From Akanthomyces muscarius (taxonomy: Eukaryota > Ascomycota > Sordariomycetes > Hypocreales > Cordycipitaceae), in contig NC_079246.1 in assembly GCF_028009165.1 (NCBI RefSeq), positions 1,674,001-1,738,000 on the forward strand: DNA of 64,000 bases, given 5' to 3'. This document shows, piece by piece, positions 15,015-26,266 of the stretch (position 1 is its first letter; each line of letters opens with the position of its first letter). The position numbers and the translations under genes were made by a program. The notes under the pieces were generated by a model. It was not told the DNA's origin, searched no databases, and saw only the letters and a list, made by a program, of their open reading frames with translations.

Positions 15015-15028
15015 CCCCCCCCCCCCCC
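15015..15028. repeat. C14 homopolymer
   Basis: Fourteen consecutive C in the gene-free region. It shares the G-rich minus-strand property of the longer run at 8366. Confidence 0.95.
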
Positions 15029-17518
15029 GTAAGCAACCGACCGCCGAGCCCGTGGGTGCAGCTTCTCGCTCTCATGCAGATGGCCTCGTCCAATGGGGGC
15101 GTTTGTGGCTGGCCAACTCCCGGACCCCCGGTTCTTTTCTAATCGGGGATCTTTTCCCGCATTTTAGTGCCAAAAAGAGATACAGCAAGGCAAATAGCGT
15201 GGCTGGCTGTCGCTGGGCTGGCACTCGCTTGGCTAGCCCAATATGCAATCACACCATATACCAACCCCACGCGGAATTGTAGGGTTCTGACGACCACGTT
15301 TCGGATCCCTCATTTTCGGTCAAGGATGCGATGATCCTGCTGTGCATGACTAAAGCCAGGTGAGTGCACTGGCCGACCGATACTATTCGCCGGCTGTTGC
15401 ATTACAGGATGCGACGCTGGCTGCATGCTGTGTGAATGAAAGCCTTCTTGATTGGCCACGTTCCTTGAATCTAGAAGGAAAATCCCCAGCCGAAAAACTC
15501 TCGTGCATGATGAATATGCAGTGTATCCCTGATGGAGGATTTGGAGAATGAACGACTGAAAACAAAACCTCGCCTTCCCTGTACAAGGGTAACAACCGAT
15601 CCATCTCCGCGCAATGGCCAACTGCAGTTCATAGACACCATTTGCCAGAAATAGCCTATCTGACCTGTAGCAATTGTATAGTATCGATCGAATTGTCGAT
15701 TGTGAGAAAAGCCTCCCACGAAAATAGCGAGATGGCACACGGAAATGTCTCCGCGGTCGTTCAATCTCCTGCCGTGCATCCCGTCTGGGCAGCAAGCCAT
15801 AATCGCGTTGGAATCCTTGGCGGCCTCAGGGTCTCTGCGATGCCCGCGCGGGTGTGAGAAAGCAGCGCGCAGATCACAGAAAAGTCAATGCCAAGCCGCA
15901 TGTTCCCTTCATTCGATCCAGGTCTGTCCCCGCGAGACAGCCGATATCCGTGCCTTGGTGTTTCTTCTGCATAAGTGCCGGGGCCAGGGTGGACTTTGGA
16001 TGCGGGCGACGCGCGCGCGAAGGCAAGGGGACCTTGATTGCATCTTGCAGCTACGGCCGAAAAATAAAGGGATGGCTTCACACTAGCAAAAGAGCGAGTG
16101 TAGCTACGAAGAGCTGTTTCTCTCTCGTCACCTTCGGACTCTCGTTGTGCTTTGGGAAAGCCAAACCGAGAATTGCGACGGTGAAGCTTCCAACTCTAGT
16201 TCATAACAGCAGCCGAGCAACTATCACATTGAAAGAGTTCGCCTGGCTCTTTGCTGCACACGCCCCCGACGATCATTGTGAAAAGCTATCATTGCATGAA
16301 TCCTTCCAAAAGTCTGCTCGACGATGTCCGTCGCCTCCTTGGTCAACTTGCGAGATGGTGGCGCTCTGGAAGTGATCCCTTTTTCATCGGCACATTAGCC
16401 TCCAGGCAGCAGTATTTCCTTTTAATTATCAAGCCACAATCCATGCCATCTAGGTTCATCGTGGCGTTTTTTGAAATTGAGGGCGGATTGGTCAGTCGTG
16501 TCAAAACCCTTTGGAAGCCCCCGCCGTCGGAATCGTCAACTCCGCAGTAGCTGTATCCCGTGCCTGCAAATCTTCATCTCTATCCCGACATACTTTTTCC
16601 CATCTTTTGTGGCTTGATTTTCCCTGCATTTCTTTAATGCACGATCTTGAATCCATGTCCCCTTTATTATTTTTAACAGGACACTCCCCCTCCCTCTTCG
16701 CTCGGGCTCTCCGAAGCCACGAAATGCAACCACACACACACCGGCCATCGCAACACCAAAACACGGGATTCAAAAACGACCGTTTTGAAAATGGCTCTCG
16801 GTATCCCTAGAGGTATGAAGCCATGATTCGATGTTCCGCAAGTGCCGTACAGGGCCCGACACCTCTCGGTATCCCAAAGGAAGAAAAAGATAGCCACTAA
16901 AAGAAGAAGAAAAATACTCAAATGCCGTGTGATGGCTCGCCATTTGTCGTTGGAGAACGCCACGATATCCGCCAACACCGTGCATCTCTCGGGACTCCGA
17001 AAGACAAGCCACAATGTCCGTAAATGCCGTACATGGCTTGAGATTGCCCCCAAAAGCTGCTGCCTATCTTCCCTTTGAATGCCGGCAACCTTGCAAGCTC
17101 TGATTTCTCGCACCTTTTGACAAACATCATCGGCATCGCCGCTGCTTCGTGGCGTCGACCTGATCCTCCATGTTGACAATCCTAGGGCGGACCGTTCGAC
17201 CTCGACGTGGGTGGCTGGCTGCCCACTGGGATGAAGAAAAGCACAGCCCGTAGCGAGGAATGCACTCGTCGAGTATTTTGCCCAGTTTCAAACAGACCAT
17301 TCTGGTCTCCTTTCTTGTTTGGTATAGTCTGCCATTCTCAGGCAAAATCGTCGTTCCCCAAGTTAGCACAATGGCTGCATCCTTGCCAGACCATGCATGG
17401 CGTCTAACTTTTCGCCGCCTGCCATGTCGAGCGAGCTCTTCTGTCCTTGAGAACCTCAAAAGTTTCGACATCGGGGCAATAATGCTGCTGAATACTCCGA
17501 AAGTAATCAATCTCCGGC

Positions 17519-17730
17519 CATGCTCGTGCGTAGTGTAAAAGCCCAAATCGCTGCCTCTTTGGCGATGCCTTGTCTGTTGCTGCCGTCCCCAGCAGGATAA
17601 GAACCATCAGGCGAAGACGGACGAGCAACAATCACCCCCCAAGCACGCTCGGAAGTACGCTCGTGTGACCTATAGCCTCCCAGTCGCCTTCCTCTTGGTG
17701 ATACCATGTCTGTTGCTGCTGTCTCCAAGA
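17519..17730. repeat. diverged ~72-bp direct duplication
   Basis: The segments at about 17519-17590 and 17656-17729 align with a 137-bp offset. The best block (33 bp, ending near 17591 and 17727) has 28 identities, and four of its five mismatches are C/T or G/A transitions. On the minus strand both copies, in different frames, read a similar peptide (TAATD..SP..R.G), so an old duplication is more likely than chance. No complete gene could be assembled around it. Confidence 0.55.
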
Positions 17731-18718
17731 TGTACAATCAGCAGACGCAGATGAACCCGCAAGCACAAACGAAGCATGTAAAAGAACAATCCGAGTAAAT
17801 TCTTCGCTATCCACTGCCTACACACACCTCTTTTCACGCAAAAAAGGCAAGTTCCCAGTTAACAATGAAGAGAAAAGAAAGAAAAAGCAAATACCACCCA
17901 AATAATTTAGTGTCCCCTCCACCCGATGCATTATAAATACACATTGTTGTACAGATGTACACATCATCCGTCCCTTAACCCTGATCCTTGTTCCGAAGCT
18001 GCAGGTGTCCATGCCTCCTCTTTCACCGGTCTCACCGTTGCTCGTGAAAGAGTTCCTGTAACAGGCCACGCAAGTCCATGCCCCGTCTCAGCCCTTCCAA
18101 CCTGTATAATCATTTGTCCAAAACCGAGTCCCAACTCCAATTCGACCGAAAGTAAGCAAAGAATGAGTAGGAAGAAAAATAAATAAACGACTCGAAGCAA
18201 GTGAAAAGGAGGGTCGCGAGTGTTTAGCAACAGGCTAAAGTCACAACTCCCTTCTTCCATGGATCTCGAGAAAACATCTCTCGCCCATGGCAGAATGCCG
18301 TTCGAACCTGCGCCGCCGGAAGCGAGACCATGATCAGTCTCTTCAACTGATGAAATGCTGCGGCAGTCAGGGCCAGAGACGCCAAAATTGCAATAAACCC
18401 AAAGTACAGTAACGAGGCATCAACGCACACAATCGCAGCTGATAGACCGGTGAGACAAAGGCCTCTGTTGCGGCCACAAACTCACAGTGCGTGGTCCAGC
18501 CTACAAATTCAGCCGATGGTATCAATGTTGCTGAAATAACAAATGTCGTGATCAAATCCCTGGTTCCGTTTTTTACTCCACGATGTATTGTCGAATGATA
18601 AAATCAATTTTCGCCGATCTCCATAATCGCCATTTGAATGCAGAAAGAAAGTAGACGAGCGTCTGCGTCGTCTTGTGACTGCGCGCGTGCGTGTGCGCGT
18701 TCTGTCCGGTCAACCTCT

Positions 18719-19717
18719 TCACATGCCCGAGACGCCAGAGTTACTGTGGTCCCCGACATTGTCGGAGAGGTTGATGAGCAGCTGAGCGAGACAGCGTTTA
18801 GTAGCCGCGTCATCGCGCAGAACGGACGAGAATGTAGCATCGCGGAGGGGTTCGGGGAGGCATTGGCGCAGGGCCTCGCGAGCTCTGGCATTATCACTCA
18901 GACTGCAGAAAAGTGTTAGCGTACAACGGTAAAGTCTTGTCGAGCCGAGTAGGTCACGTACCGGAGGAAACACCTGACGACGTGCTTGAGCAGCCGCGCA
19001 GTTTGGGATTCGACAAGCTGAGCAACCATGTTGCTCAGGACAGTACCGACGGCATAAAATCGCTCGTATGTAGCGCAGATGTAGTTGAGGCCGTTATCAT
19101 CAAGTAGGATCTTCTGGACAATAAAGATGGCGACAGTCTTGCTAAGTTCTGAGCCAGTCTCCATGATTCGGAGGCACAGAGGAATTATCTCGGTGGTCAG
19201 CAGAAAGTTGATGACGTCCGACGAGTCGTTTTTGACCAGTGCACCAATGACACCCAGACTGGTGAGGCGCAGGTATTCAAAAGGCCGCGACTTGGAGGTG
19301 GTGTTGAGAAATGGGTAGAGAAAAAGAGGAATGTGCGCGTTGAGGAAAAGGGCGCGTGTGTCGTTGTGCGATGCGACGCACTGCAGCAGGGCAAGGGCAT
19401 TGCAGACACGGTTGGAGGCCGCCGCGGTGAGTTGCGATGGGTTAAGTAGGGTGTAGACGGAGATGATTTCCTGCAGTAGGGACGTCATGACGCCAAAGGA
19501 GTGCCACAGGATGAGGGCCAGCTCCGGCACCTGCTCGCGCTTCTTGCTGAGCTCGAGGAGGGCTGCCTCGCGCGTGTTTTCGTTCAAGAGGTCGGCGATG
19601 TAGGCCATGGTGCGGCGGTTCTCCTCGGAGATGTGCTCGTGGCCATTCTCCTGCTGGTTGTGTGCGGCATTTTGGTTGCCGGCGTTGGCGTGGTTGTTGG
19701 AAGCGAGGCGGCCATAG

Positions 19718-19750
<33 letters not shown>

Positions 19751-19760
19751 TGCTGCTGGG

Positions 19761-19804
<44 letters not shown>

Positions 19805-19977
19805 TGCTGAACCTGTTGAGCCTGCTGCTGCTGCTGCTGCTGCTGCTGAACGGCCGACGCGCTGTTACCCTGTTGAGGATGCTGCTGTTGGTGATGGCCG
19901 GACTGCTGGTGCATCCAGGACGAGTCGGCCTGGTGTCCGAACTGGTGATGTCCGTAGACATGCGCCGCGGGCATCAT
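18719..19977 (-). CDS. CAF40: CCR4-NOT subunit CAF40/Rcd1 (CNOT9)
   Basis: Scaffold subunit of the CCR4-NOT complex, which deadenylates mRNA and represses translation in the cytoplasm. Two exons, 19977-18962 and 18902-18719, with a 59-bp GTACGT...CAG intron, give 399 aa. The intron is required: unspliced, the frame runs into a stop, whereas splicing restores the family motif [18 protein letters not shown]. Residues 1-120 are low complexity, with histidines and about 38 glutamines in three blocks near residues 44-86. The armadillo-like Rcd1 domain follows from about residue 125 to 395 ([51 protein letters not shown]). The conserved core leaves no doubt about the family. The start chosen is the first of two adjacent ATG codons, and the N-terminal length is less certain than the core. 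Confidence 0.95.
19719..19849 (-). repeat. CAG/CTG repeat encoding polyglutamine
   Basis: Three nearly pure CAG blocks on the coding strand (CTG as written), broken by CAA, GCC and GTT codons, lie inside CAF40 exon 1. The opposite strand is open for 230 codons as a leucine-rich frame, which I treat as a shadow. Confidence 0.95.
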
Positions 19978-21041
19978 GATGGGCTACGCTCCACTCAATA
20001 TCGAGGAAGCGAGCGGATACGTTTTCGCGAGAAACGGCGATTTTTGTGCAAAAATGATTGTTTGTCGGAAAAGGGTGCGCCGGATGGCGATGTTGCGACT
20101 CGGGAGAAGAAAGGCGGGGGGGGATACGATGCCAGATGCTTGCGCGTGCGTGGCTGGGGGGTTTCGGCGACTTGGGTTTCGACTGCCGGTTGAAGGATCG
20201 CAAGGTGGGAAAAGGCGCCGACTCTGGATGGATCAAAAGATGTTACGTATGTGGTCAATGGCGAGCGCCTTAGATGAGGCGGAAAGGCTTGGATGTGGGC
20301 GCGAGGTGTCGTCGAGCCGTGGTCGGGGAAGCTTCGAGGCTTTGGGGGAGGCAAGAAAGGCGGAAACAGCTGGCAAAAGCCCGGGGCTTGGGCGAGTTGC
20401 AAGGGAGCAGAAACTGGATTGGCGACGCTTAAACTTTGGCAGCGCTGTGGTTGTGCACGAGCCACGTTGATGTAGCGCGCCACCATAATTTGGTGGCGAG
20501 ATACAAGCCTTTGTCACACGCCGTACACCGCATGGACACACAGGTGCTCGCTCAGGACAAACGATACTTGCTCAACCACCAACCTTGGCAGCAAACACAT
20601 GTACCGCCAGGCACCCTCCCGCAACAGTCGCGCAGCTTCGTCGTATTCACTGGTACTTACTTGTCCACCTTCTGTGGCTGCGTGGCACGTACAAACAGTA
20701 TTTCAATAAAGAAATTCTTTCCTAGTATAGACTATGCTAATGCCATGCCGATGCTCTTTTTTGCTACCAATTCAATTAATTCAAGACAAACAAAAAAGAC
20801 GTATTAAAATACCAGACCCCCGCTGACAGGGCCCAGCCCATGCAATGGCCATGACTGCTACCCAGTATGCTCAAATGCATTTCGCAAATTATATATCTAG
20901 TACTTGCCCTGCTCCCCGCTGTGCGGCCGCTTGGGTGCCTGTAAATAGGACATCCCGTCAATCCAAACGAGAGGAAAAAACGCCATAACGAATCTAGGGA
21001 TCCATCCACCATCGTATACCAAAAATGAGTATTTACTCGAT
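19978..21041. other. intergenic: CAF40 leader and KIN1 3' region
   Basis: Both flanking genes read on the minus strand, so this holds the CAF40 promoter and leader and the KIN1 3' UTR. Minus-strand sequence at about 20000-20480 is CT/CA-rich and open for 163 codons, typical of a leader. I see no conserved protein in it. Confidence 0.6.
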
Positions 21042-24000
21042 TTATAGCTTCAGTTCCTTCAGAATCTGATCTGCCATATTCTTGAACTGCCATGTATTGC
21101 CTTCCATGCGCTTGAACTGGATGCCGTGCAGCGACAGCAACGGCACCTTGACGATAAAGATTTCAAACTCCAAAATCATGCTACCACCCAGATCGCTCTG
21201 TACCTGCGTGCTAGTTTCTCCCGGTGCTCGTCGTGTTGTGCCTCCATTCCTTCGTGGAATGCTGTCGACCGATGTTTCAGAGTTGGAGTAGCTGCGATCT
21301 CGGTCGCTCCTCTCCCGGTCGCTGCGATCTCTGTCGGAACGCCCTGGGGTTCTTGGAGTGAGGGGGCCTCTGTCAGAGTCATCCCTGTCATCTCCACGGC
21401 GTAATCCTCCGAAACTGAAGCGTCGTCGGTGACCACTCGACTGCCCGCCAGCCGTGCCAGGGGGGTCTTGCACCTTATTCAGGTCAATGCTAGGTGAATG
21501 CCTGCAGCTGAAGCCCCCCTTGATCTCCGTATACTGCACGTTCAGCCCGTCCAGCACGCGACGTATCTCGGCTCTGATAGCAGGGACAGATTTGCCGGAC
21601 GTTGTCGACACGCTAAACAATCCCTTCAAGAAGACAGGCTTCGCCAGCTCACTGGTGCCTAGCCGCTCTGTGGACTGCCCACTCTGCTCAACTTCTCCGT
21701 CCGTCTCCTCTGGGACGTTTGATTCAATCGGATTTTCTCTTCGTTGTCGGCGACGCTGAACACTCTCTCGACGGGCGTGACCAAGAGATTTGGCCCTCAT
21801 AGTCATGGACTGCGAGTGGCTATGGCCCTTGTGGCCGCTTCTGGGAAGATCATTCTCCACTGACTGGTCACTACCGCTAGTGACAGCCTGTTCGCGAGCC
21901 GCCCTGGTCACATCGCGACGACGCATGTCGCCAGAGTTGACGCTAGTTGAGCGCCCAAGTCCCGATTTGTTAGATCTGCCTCCCGAGGAAAGCGGGGGGC
22001 TGAGAAGCTCTTTATGATGCGGCTGACTTCCGCCAGACCGCAGTTCCTCCGGATCAGGGCGCGTCCTACGCACACTGAAGCTCTTGCGTGGGGGCATGGG
22101 TGATGGCTCGGACGGAGATTGAACGTGAACCATGGGCGGGTGTGAGCGGTCTCTTTCGTGACGTTGCGGGTCTCTACGCTTGCGCGTGCTCAAGCGACGC
22201 AGAAAGCCGGCCGCTGTGCCTTCCTTCTTGGGTGTAGGTTCCGCCTTGTCCTGTGGCTTCTGCTGCTTGACAATATCGGGTTCATCGTCCTCTCCGTGAG
22301 TGCGAGCCCGTGGTCGTGTACGGCCACCCGTCGGCCTCTCTCCGGGCATCTCGAATGCTGCAGCATTTGTGTGCGCCGCCTTCGGAGGGGCGAGTTCAGG
22401 CATGGCATCAATAGGTCGATCACGCGCATCACGGTCACGATCCCGCTCCCTTTCTCGCTCACGTTCACGCTCGCGTTCTCTCTGCTTCTCCTTTTCTTTG
22501 GCAGACGCCGGTGTCTGCGTAAGCATGCTTTCTTGCTCCCTCACCTGCTTCTCCCGAACGAGGTAGTAAATGGACAGCAGAGGACTAAACGCATTGAGAG
22601 GATCACTGCCCAGTTGCAGCGCATCAGAGCTCGGGTGTGTCAAGGTGTCGCGGCTAGCGGAGCCAGAATTGCGCCGCTTATAAAAGTCGAATCCAAAGCT
22701 CTTCTTCTTTTCCACTTCTGGGGTCTGCTGGGAAATCTTCCTCTCCCGGTAGTACAACCTGACAGCCTGTTGATATTCGTCCGATTCGATGATTTTGGTC
22801 AGTTGGGCGTTGATGCTCTCAGGAGAGCCAAAGTTGAAGCCTTGCATGGCATGCACAACCTCGGGCTCCAGAGGCAGGGTCAGAGGCTCGCGAAGAGGTA
22901 GGTAGTTGTCTGGTGGTCCGCTGTAGCCCTTGGTCATCCATGGGTGGATCATGACCTCCTGCATCGTCGCACGCTGCTTTGGGTCGGTGACAAGCATTCG
23001 AGACATGAGGTGTTTGCATTCTGCATCGGCGGTCAGTAAAGAAAATGAGCCGAGAAAGGGAGAGGTGAGCCTTCATACCGCTTGACAGGAAGCTTGGATA
23101 GTCAACGAGGCCTTTCTTAATCTTGGCATGAAGAGCGGGCATGCTATGGTCATCGAATGGCACTTTTCCACAGACTAGCACGTAGAGCACAATGCCAAAG
23201 CTCCATACATCGACTTCTGGTCCTGTGTAGGCTCTGGCTTGCAACAGCTCTGGCGCGGCAAAGTACAAGCTTCCGCAGAACGTCTTCAAGTGGCCACGCG
23301 GGGCAAACAGGTTGCTTAGGCCAAAGTCAATAATCTTAATATCGCCAGTCTTGCTGATGAGAATGTTCTCAATCTTCAAGTCGCGGTGAACGATGCTGTT
23401 GCGGTGGCAGTAGTCGAGAGCGCTAGCGATTTGGCGACTGAATTTGCGGGCTTGCTTCTCCTTGAGCTTGCCGTGGGAAATTATGTAGTCGAGCATCTGG
23501 CCTCCATTGACAAACTCGAAGAGCATGTACCAGTGGTAGTTTGTACGAACGACATCACGCAGGCCGCAAATGTGGGGATGGTTGAGGAGGGTGACGATGG
23601 CAGCTTCACGGGCGGTGCGAATCTCTTTCGACTGGTCGGCGCGTTCTTTATCGGCACGGCTCTGGTGATTATCGTCGGTCGAGCCTCGAGGAATGATCTT
23701 GCAAGCGACCTGCAGTTGGGACGGCCAAGGTTAGTTCTCATGTGGGGTTGGTGATGGGCAACAGCCGACTCGGGGTGGAATAGGGGCACGAGACGAACCT
23801 GTTCACTGCCGTCTTCTTTGCGGGCAAGTTTGACCTTACCCATGCTGCCCGCACCAATGGTCTTTCCAAGAATCCATTTTCCAGACTGCGTAGGGATGGT
23901 GGTGCGCGAGCGCGATTGCTTGGTGGCGTGCGAGGGCTGGGCGTCGGTGGCCGCGTGCGAGGAGCGGCCGTGGGACGACGGCGGCGGCGCGGGACTGGCC

Positions 24001-24422
24001 GCAGCAGCAGAAGGCATGTCGGGCGGATGATGATGATGCGGTTGGGTAGAACGGGAGCTGCTGCGTCGGTGAGGACGGTTGGGGTCGTGGCCCCTGGCGA
24101 TGTCGCGGCTGGGACTGCGCTTGGGGTGGGAGGCTATGCGCGTCGTGTCGTAGTCATGTTGCGGCGACGGGGCTGGGTTGCCGGAGCGTTGCGAGGAGGA
24201 AGCACGGCGCTGGTGGTGGGAGCGCTGTGCCTGCTGGTAAGGAGCAGAGGCAGAGGCAGAGGCAGGAGCAGAGGGAGAAGCAGAGTTGGATGTGGCTGAT
24301 GCGGCGGTCGAGGGACGTGATGAGTATGATGGATCTCTGCGAGTGGAAAATGACCGGGATGGTGGCGCCCGCGAGGGCGAGGCGTGCGAAAGATCGGAGC
24401 CTGGGGGCGCTGTCGTCGTCAT
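21042..24422 (-). CDS. KIN1: KIN1/KIN2 (PAR-1/MARK-type) Ser/Thr kinase
   Basis: Membrane-cortex protein kinase of the KIN1/PAR-1/MARK family, involved in polarised growth, septation and exocytosis. Three exons, 24422-23799, 23709-23079 and 23020-21042, give 1077 aa. The 89-bp and 58-bp introns keep the kinase domain in frame. Residues 1-185 are Ser/Ala/His-rich. The glycine loop [11 protein letters not shown] is near residue 190, VACK at 209-212 (Lys212), HRDLKIEN with catalytic Asp318, and DFGLSN with Asp336. A charged linker follows, with RE/RD dipeptide repeats and many Ser/Pro sites. The last ~180 residues resemble a KA1 domain that binds acidic phospholipids. All catalytic residues are present, so it should be active. 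The next gene upstream is ERG5-like, also on the minus strand, 1.8 kb away. Confidence 0.95.
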
Positions 24423-26266
24423 GATGGGCCTCTAGCGGAGGAGAGAGGGGGAGGTTGACGAATGCCTTGCTTTGGCGGGAGACGTGAGATGGAAACCTGC
24501 CGTGTCTCTTTGGTCGAGGGAGAAGCAACCGGCGATGGCAATTTATTTTACTTGATTTTACCGTCTGTCTGGCGGGCTTTTTTGGGCGCGGCGAAACGAG
24601 CCTTTAATGTTTTGTTTGCGACGCTACCGGCAGGCGAGGTACCTGCGGCCAACCGCTGCGGAAAGAGGTGTCAGAGGTACCCTTGGACTGGGAAACCCTG
24701 AAGCCAGCTAGGTAGGGACTGGCTAGGTAGCAGCAGACCAGGAGCAGCTGCAGTACCAGAGGCCCAAATTCGGTGAGATGGCGGTAGAATACGGCGGCTT
24801 CCTTGCTTCGTTGGACTGGATGCTATAAAGTCAGTGATGTCTGCGAGCGAGGAGCATGGCTGGTTGCCGGGAGGCTGCTGTTGGGTCACCAGCAAGAGGC
24901 AATGCAGTGGACAATGCCAATGTACCTGAGTTTTGTTCAGTGGATGCGCGGCTGATGCTACAGTCGCAAGATTCACTACCAGAAATTAAAGCCCAATAGC
25001 CCGTTCCTCGAATGATTGTGGGGTTCCCAAAAAATGGCTGGGGCCGCTGTTACCTTGACAATTGACTGTTCGCGACAACACGGACGACGGAGCAGGCAAA
25101 CAGGGAAGTGCAAGAAATCAAGAGGCAGAGTTCCGGATCCAACGTAAATATAGCAGCCCAATCTCAAGGCCGGCCTGTCAGTTGCCGAGAGATATATAAA
25201 GAGGCCCGTGTGAAAGGGGTAGCATGGTGACTACGACGGCGCGCGAAATAAAGCACATTTCAAGGTCAAAAAAGAAAAGACATGCAGCCTCCCGCTAGTA
25301 CCCAGTCTGCTAGCCTGTTTACTGGTAAATGGCCAACTTATAACAAAGCCTCTTCGATGAAGCGGTCTACTTGGCCAAATATGGTCTTGCGCCGGCCCCT
25401 TACTCCGATAGGTTACTATTATCCGTATATCTCGCCGCCATGCGCTTTGCGGTTGCTGCATTCTCTCTTTTGCTTGCCCTTCGTGCCCATGTCAACGCAT
25501 CCTTCCTTGGCTGGTCTGGACAGGCACGGCTCAACATCATGACGACACAATGGGGCTTCCCTGGCGTACCTGGGCAACGACACCGCCGCTAACTAAATAT
25601 GTGGATCTGGCGCGCCGTCTTGGGCGCCAGTAATGGCAGCAACCCCGTGCCACCAAGCCGCTAATAACACTCTTTATTCAAGCTCTTGTCTTTGTTGCTA
25701 CTGCTCTGCTATCATTCGCCGATTCAGTACTTTGGTGATTTCTTTAATAAGAGGTCTGTCGCTCAATCCCAGATTGCTTCTTCCCTCACCCTCGAATGGA
25801 AAGCGTGTCGCTCTACTGCACGGTGCATGCATGCCGTTGAAGCCTCAGCCTCCTACAGCAGGGCTGTTCCTTTTTCTCAAGCTCTGTCCAATTACTGGCG
25901 ATGGACCAATCACTCTGCAGCGGCCCCTTCCCTCCTTGCATGATGCCCGGCCCTTCACGAGCGCATTTGCGCCAGGAAGCGTATTATCAAGAAAAAGGAC
26001 GTAAAATGTCATCTTGCCCCAGGGCTGCAGAAATTTGCTCGTGGCAGACAAACACACAGCTGTGCAGACTCCATCCGTCAGGTTTCAAGAACTAGACCCG
26101 GCGCTACTCCCTATACAATGAGAATCCTGAAACTGCCGACGCAACTGGGACATGGTAAAGTCGAATCATTTTCCAATTTTTATTAAAACCTGTAATTAAC
26201 CCGCACCTATTTTCAAAAGAACACCCGTACGTTGATTGCGCCTCTACTCAACTCTCAGCGCAGCAC
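24423..26266. other. intergenic: KIN1 promoter and P450 cluster edge
   Basis: A 1.84-kb spacer between the KIN1 start and the 3' end of the ERG5-type gene. It carries CTAGGTA-type motifs near 24709 and 24723 and a TATATAAA-like box near 25192. I found no coding sequence. It marks the boundary between conserved genes and the accessory P450 group. Confidence 0.6.

Larger units (their letters stand above)
1..18718. other. 18.7-kb stretch with no supported gene
   Basis: No open frame here shows a recognisable domain, conserved motif or consistent splice-linked exons on either strand. The longest open frames (for example minus-strand 15310-15795 and plus-strand 15854-16375) read as unstructured chance sequence. 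Base composition looks balanced rather than AT-rich, so this is not an obviously RIP-mutated transposon graveyard. Pyrimidine/CA-rich stretches around 3340-4300 resemble fungal 5' leaders but lead into no recognisable coding region. The region holds simple repeats (listed separately), a 15-bp unit repeated twice at 2254-2283, (TG)n/(CA)n tracts near 6987-7012 and 7271-7345, and a TAGG repeat near 9086-9100. It may be a very long regulatory region or carry non-coding transcripts, but that is inference. Its right end (about 17.8-18.7 kb) probably includes the 3' UTR of CAF40. Confidence 0.6.

Noticed and set aside
15310..15795. 161-codon minus-strand open frame in the gene-free region
   Set aside because: No domain, no splice partners, and composition like chance sequence.
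16673..17179. 168-codon minus-strand open frame with a hydrophobic stretch
   Set aside because: The hydrophobic part comes from an A-rich tract, no family resemblance is seen, and it overlaps degraded repeats.
19501..20193. 230-codon plus-strand open frame rich in leucine opposite CAF40
   Set aside because: It is the antisense of the CAG repeat and shows no domain. The minus-strand Rcd1 core is unmistakable.
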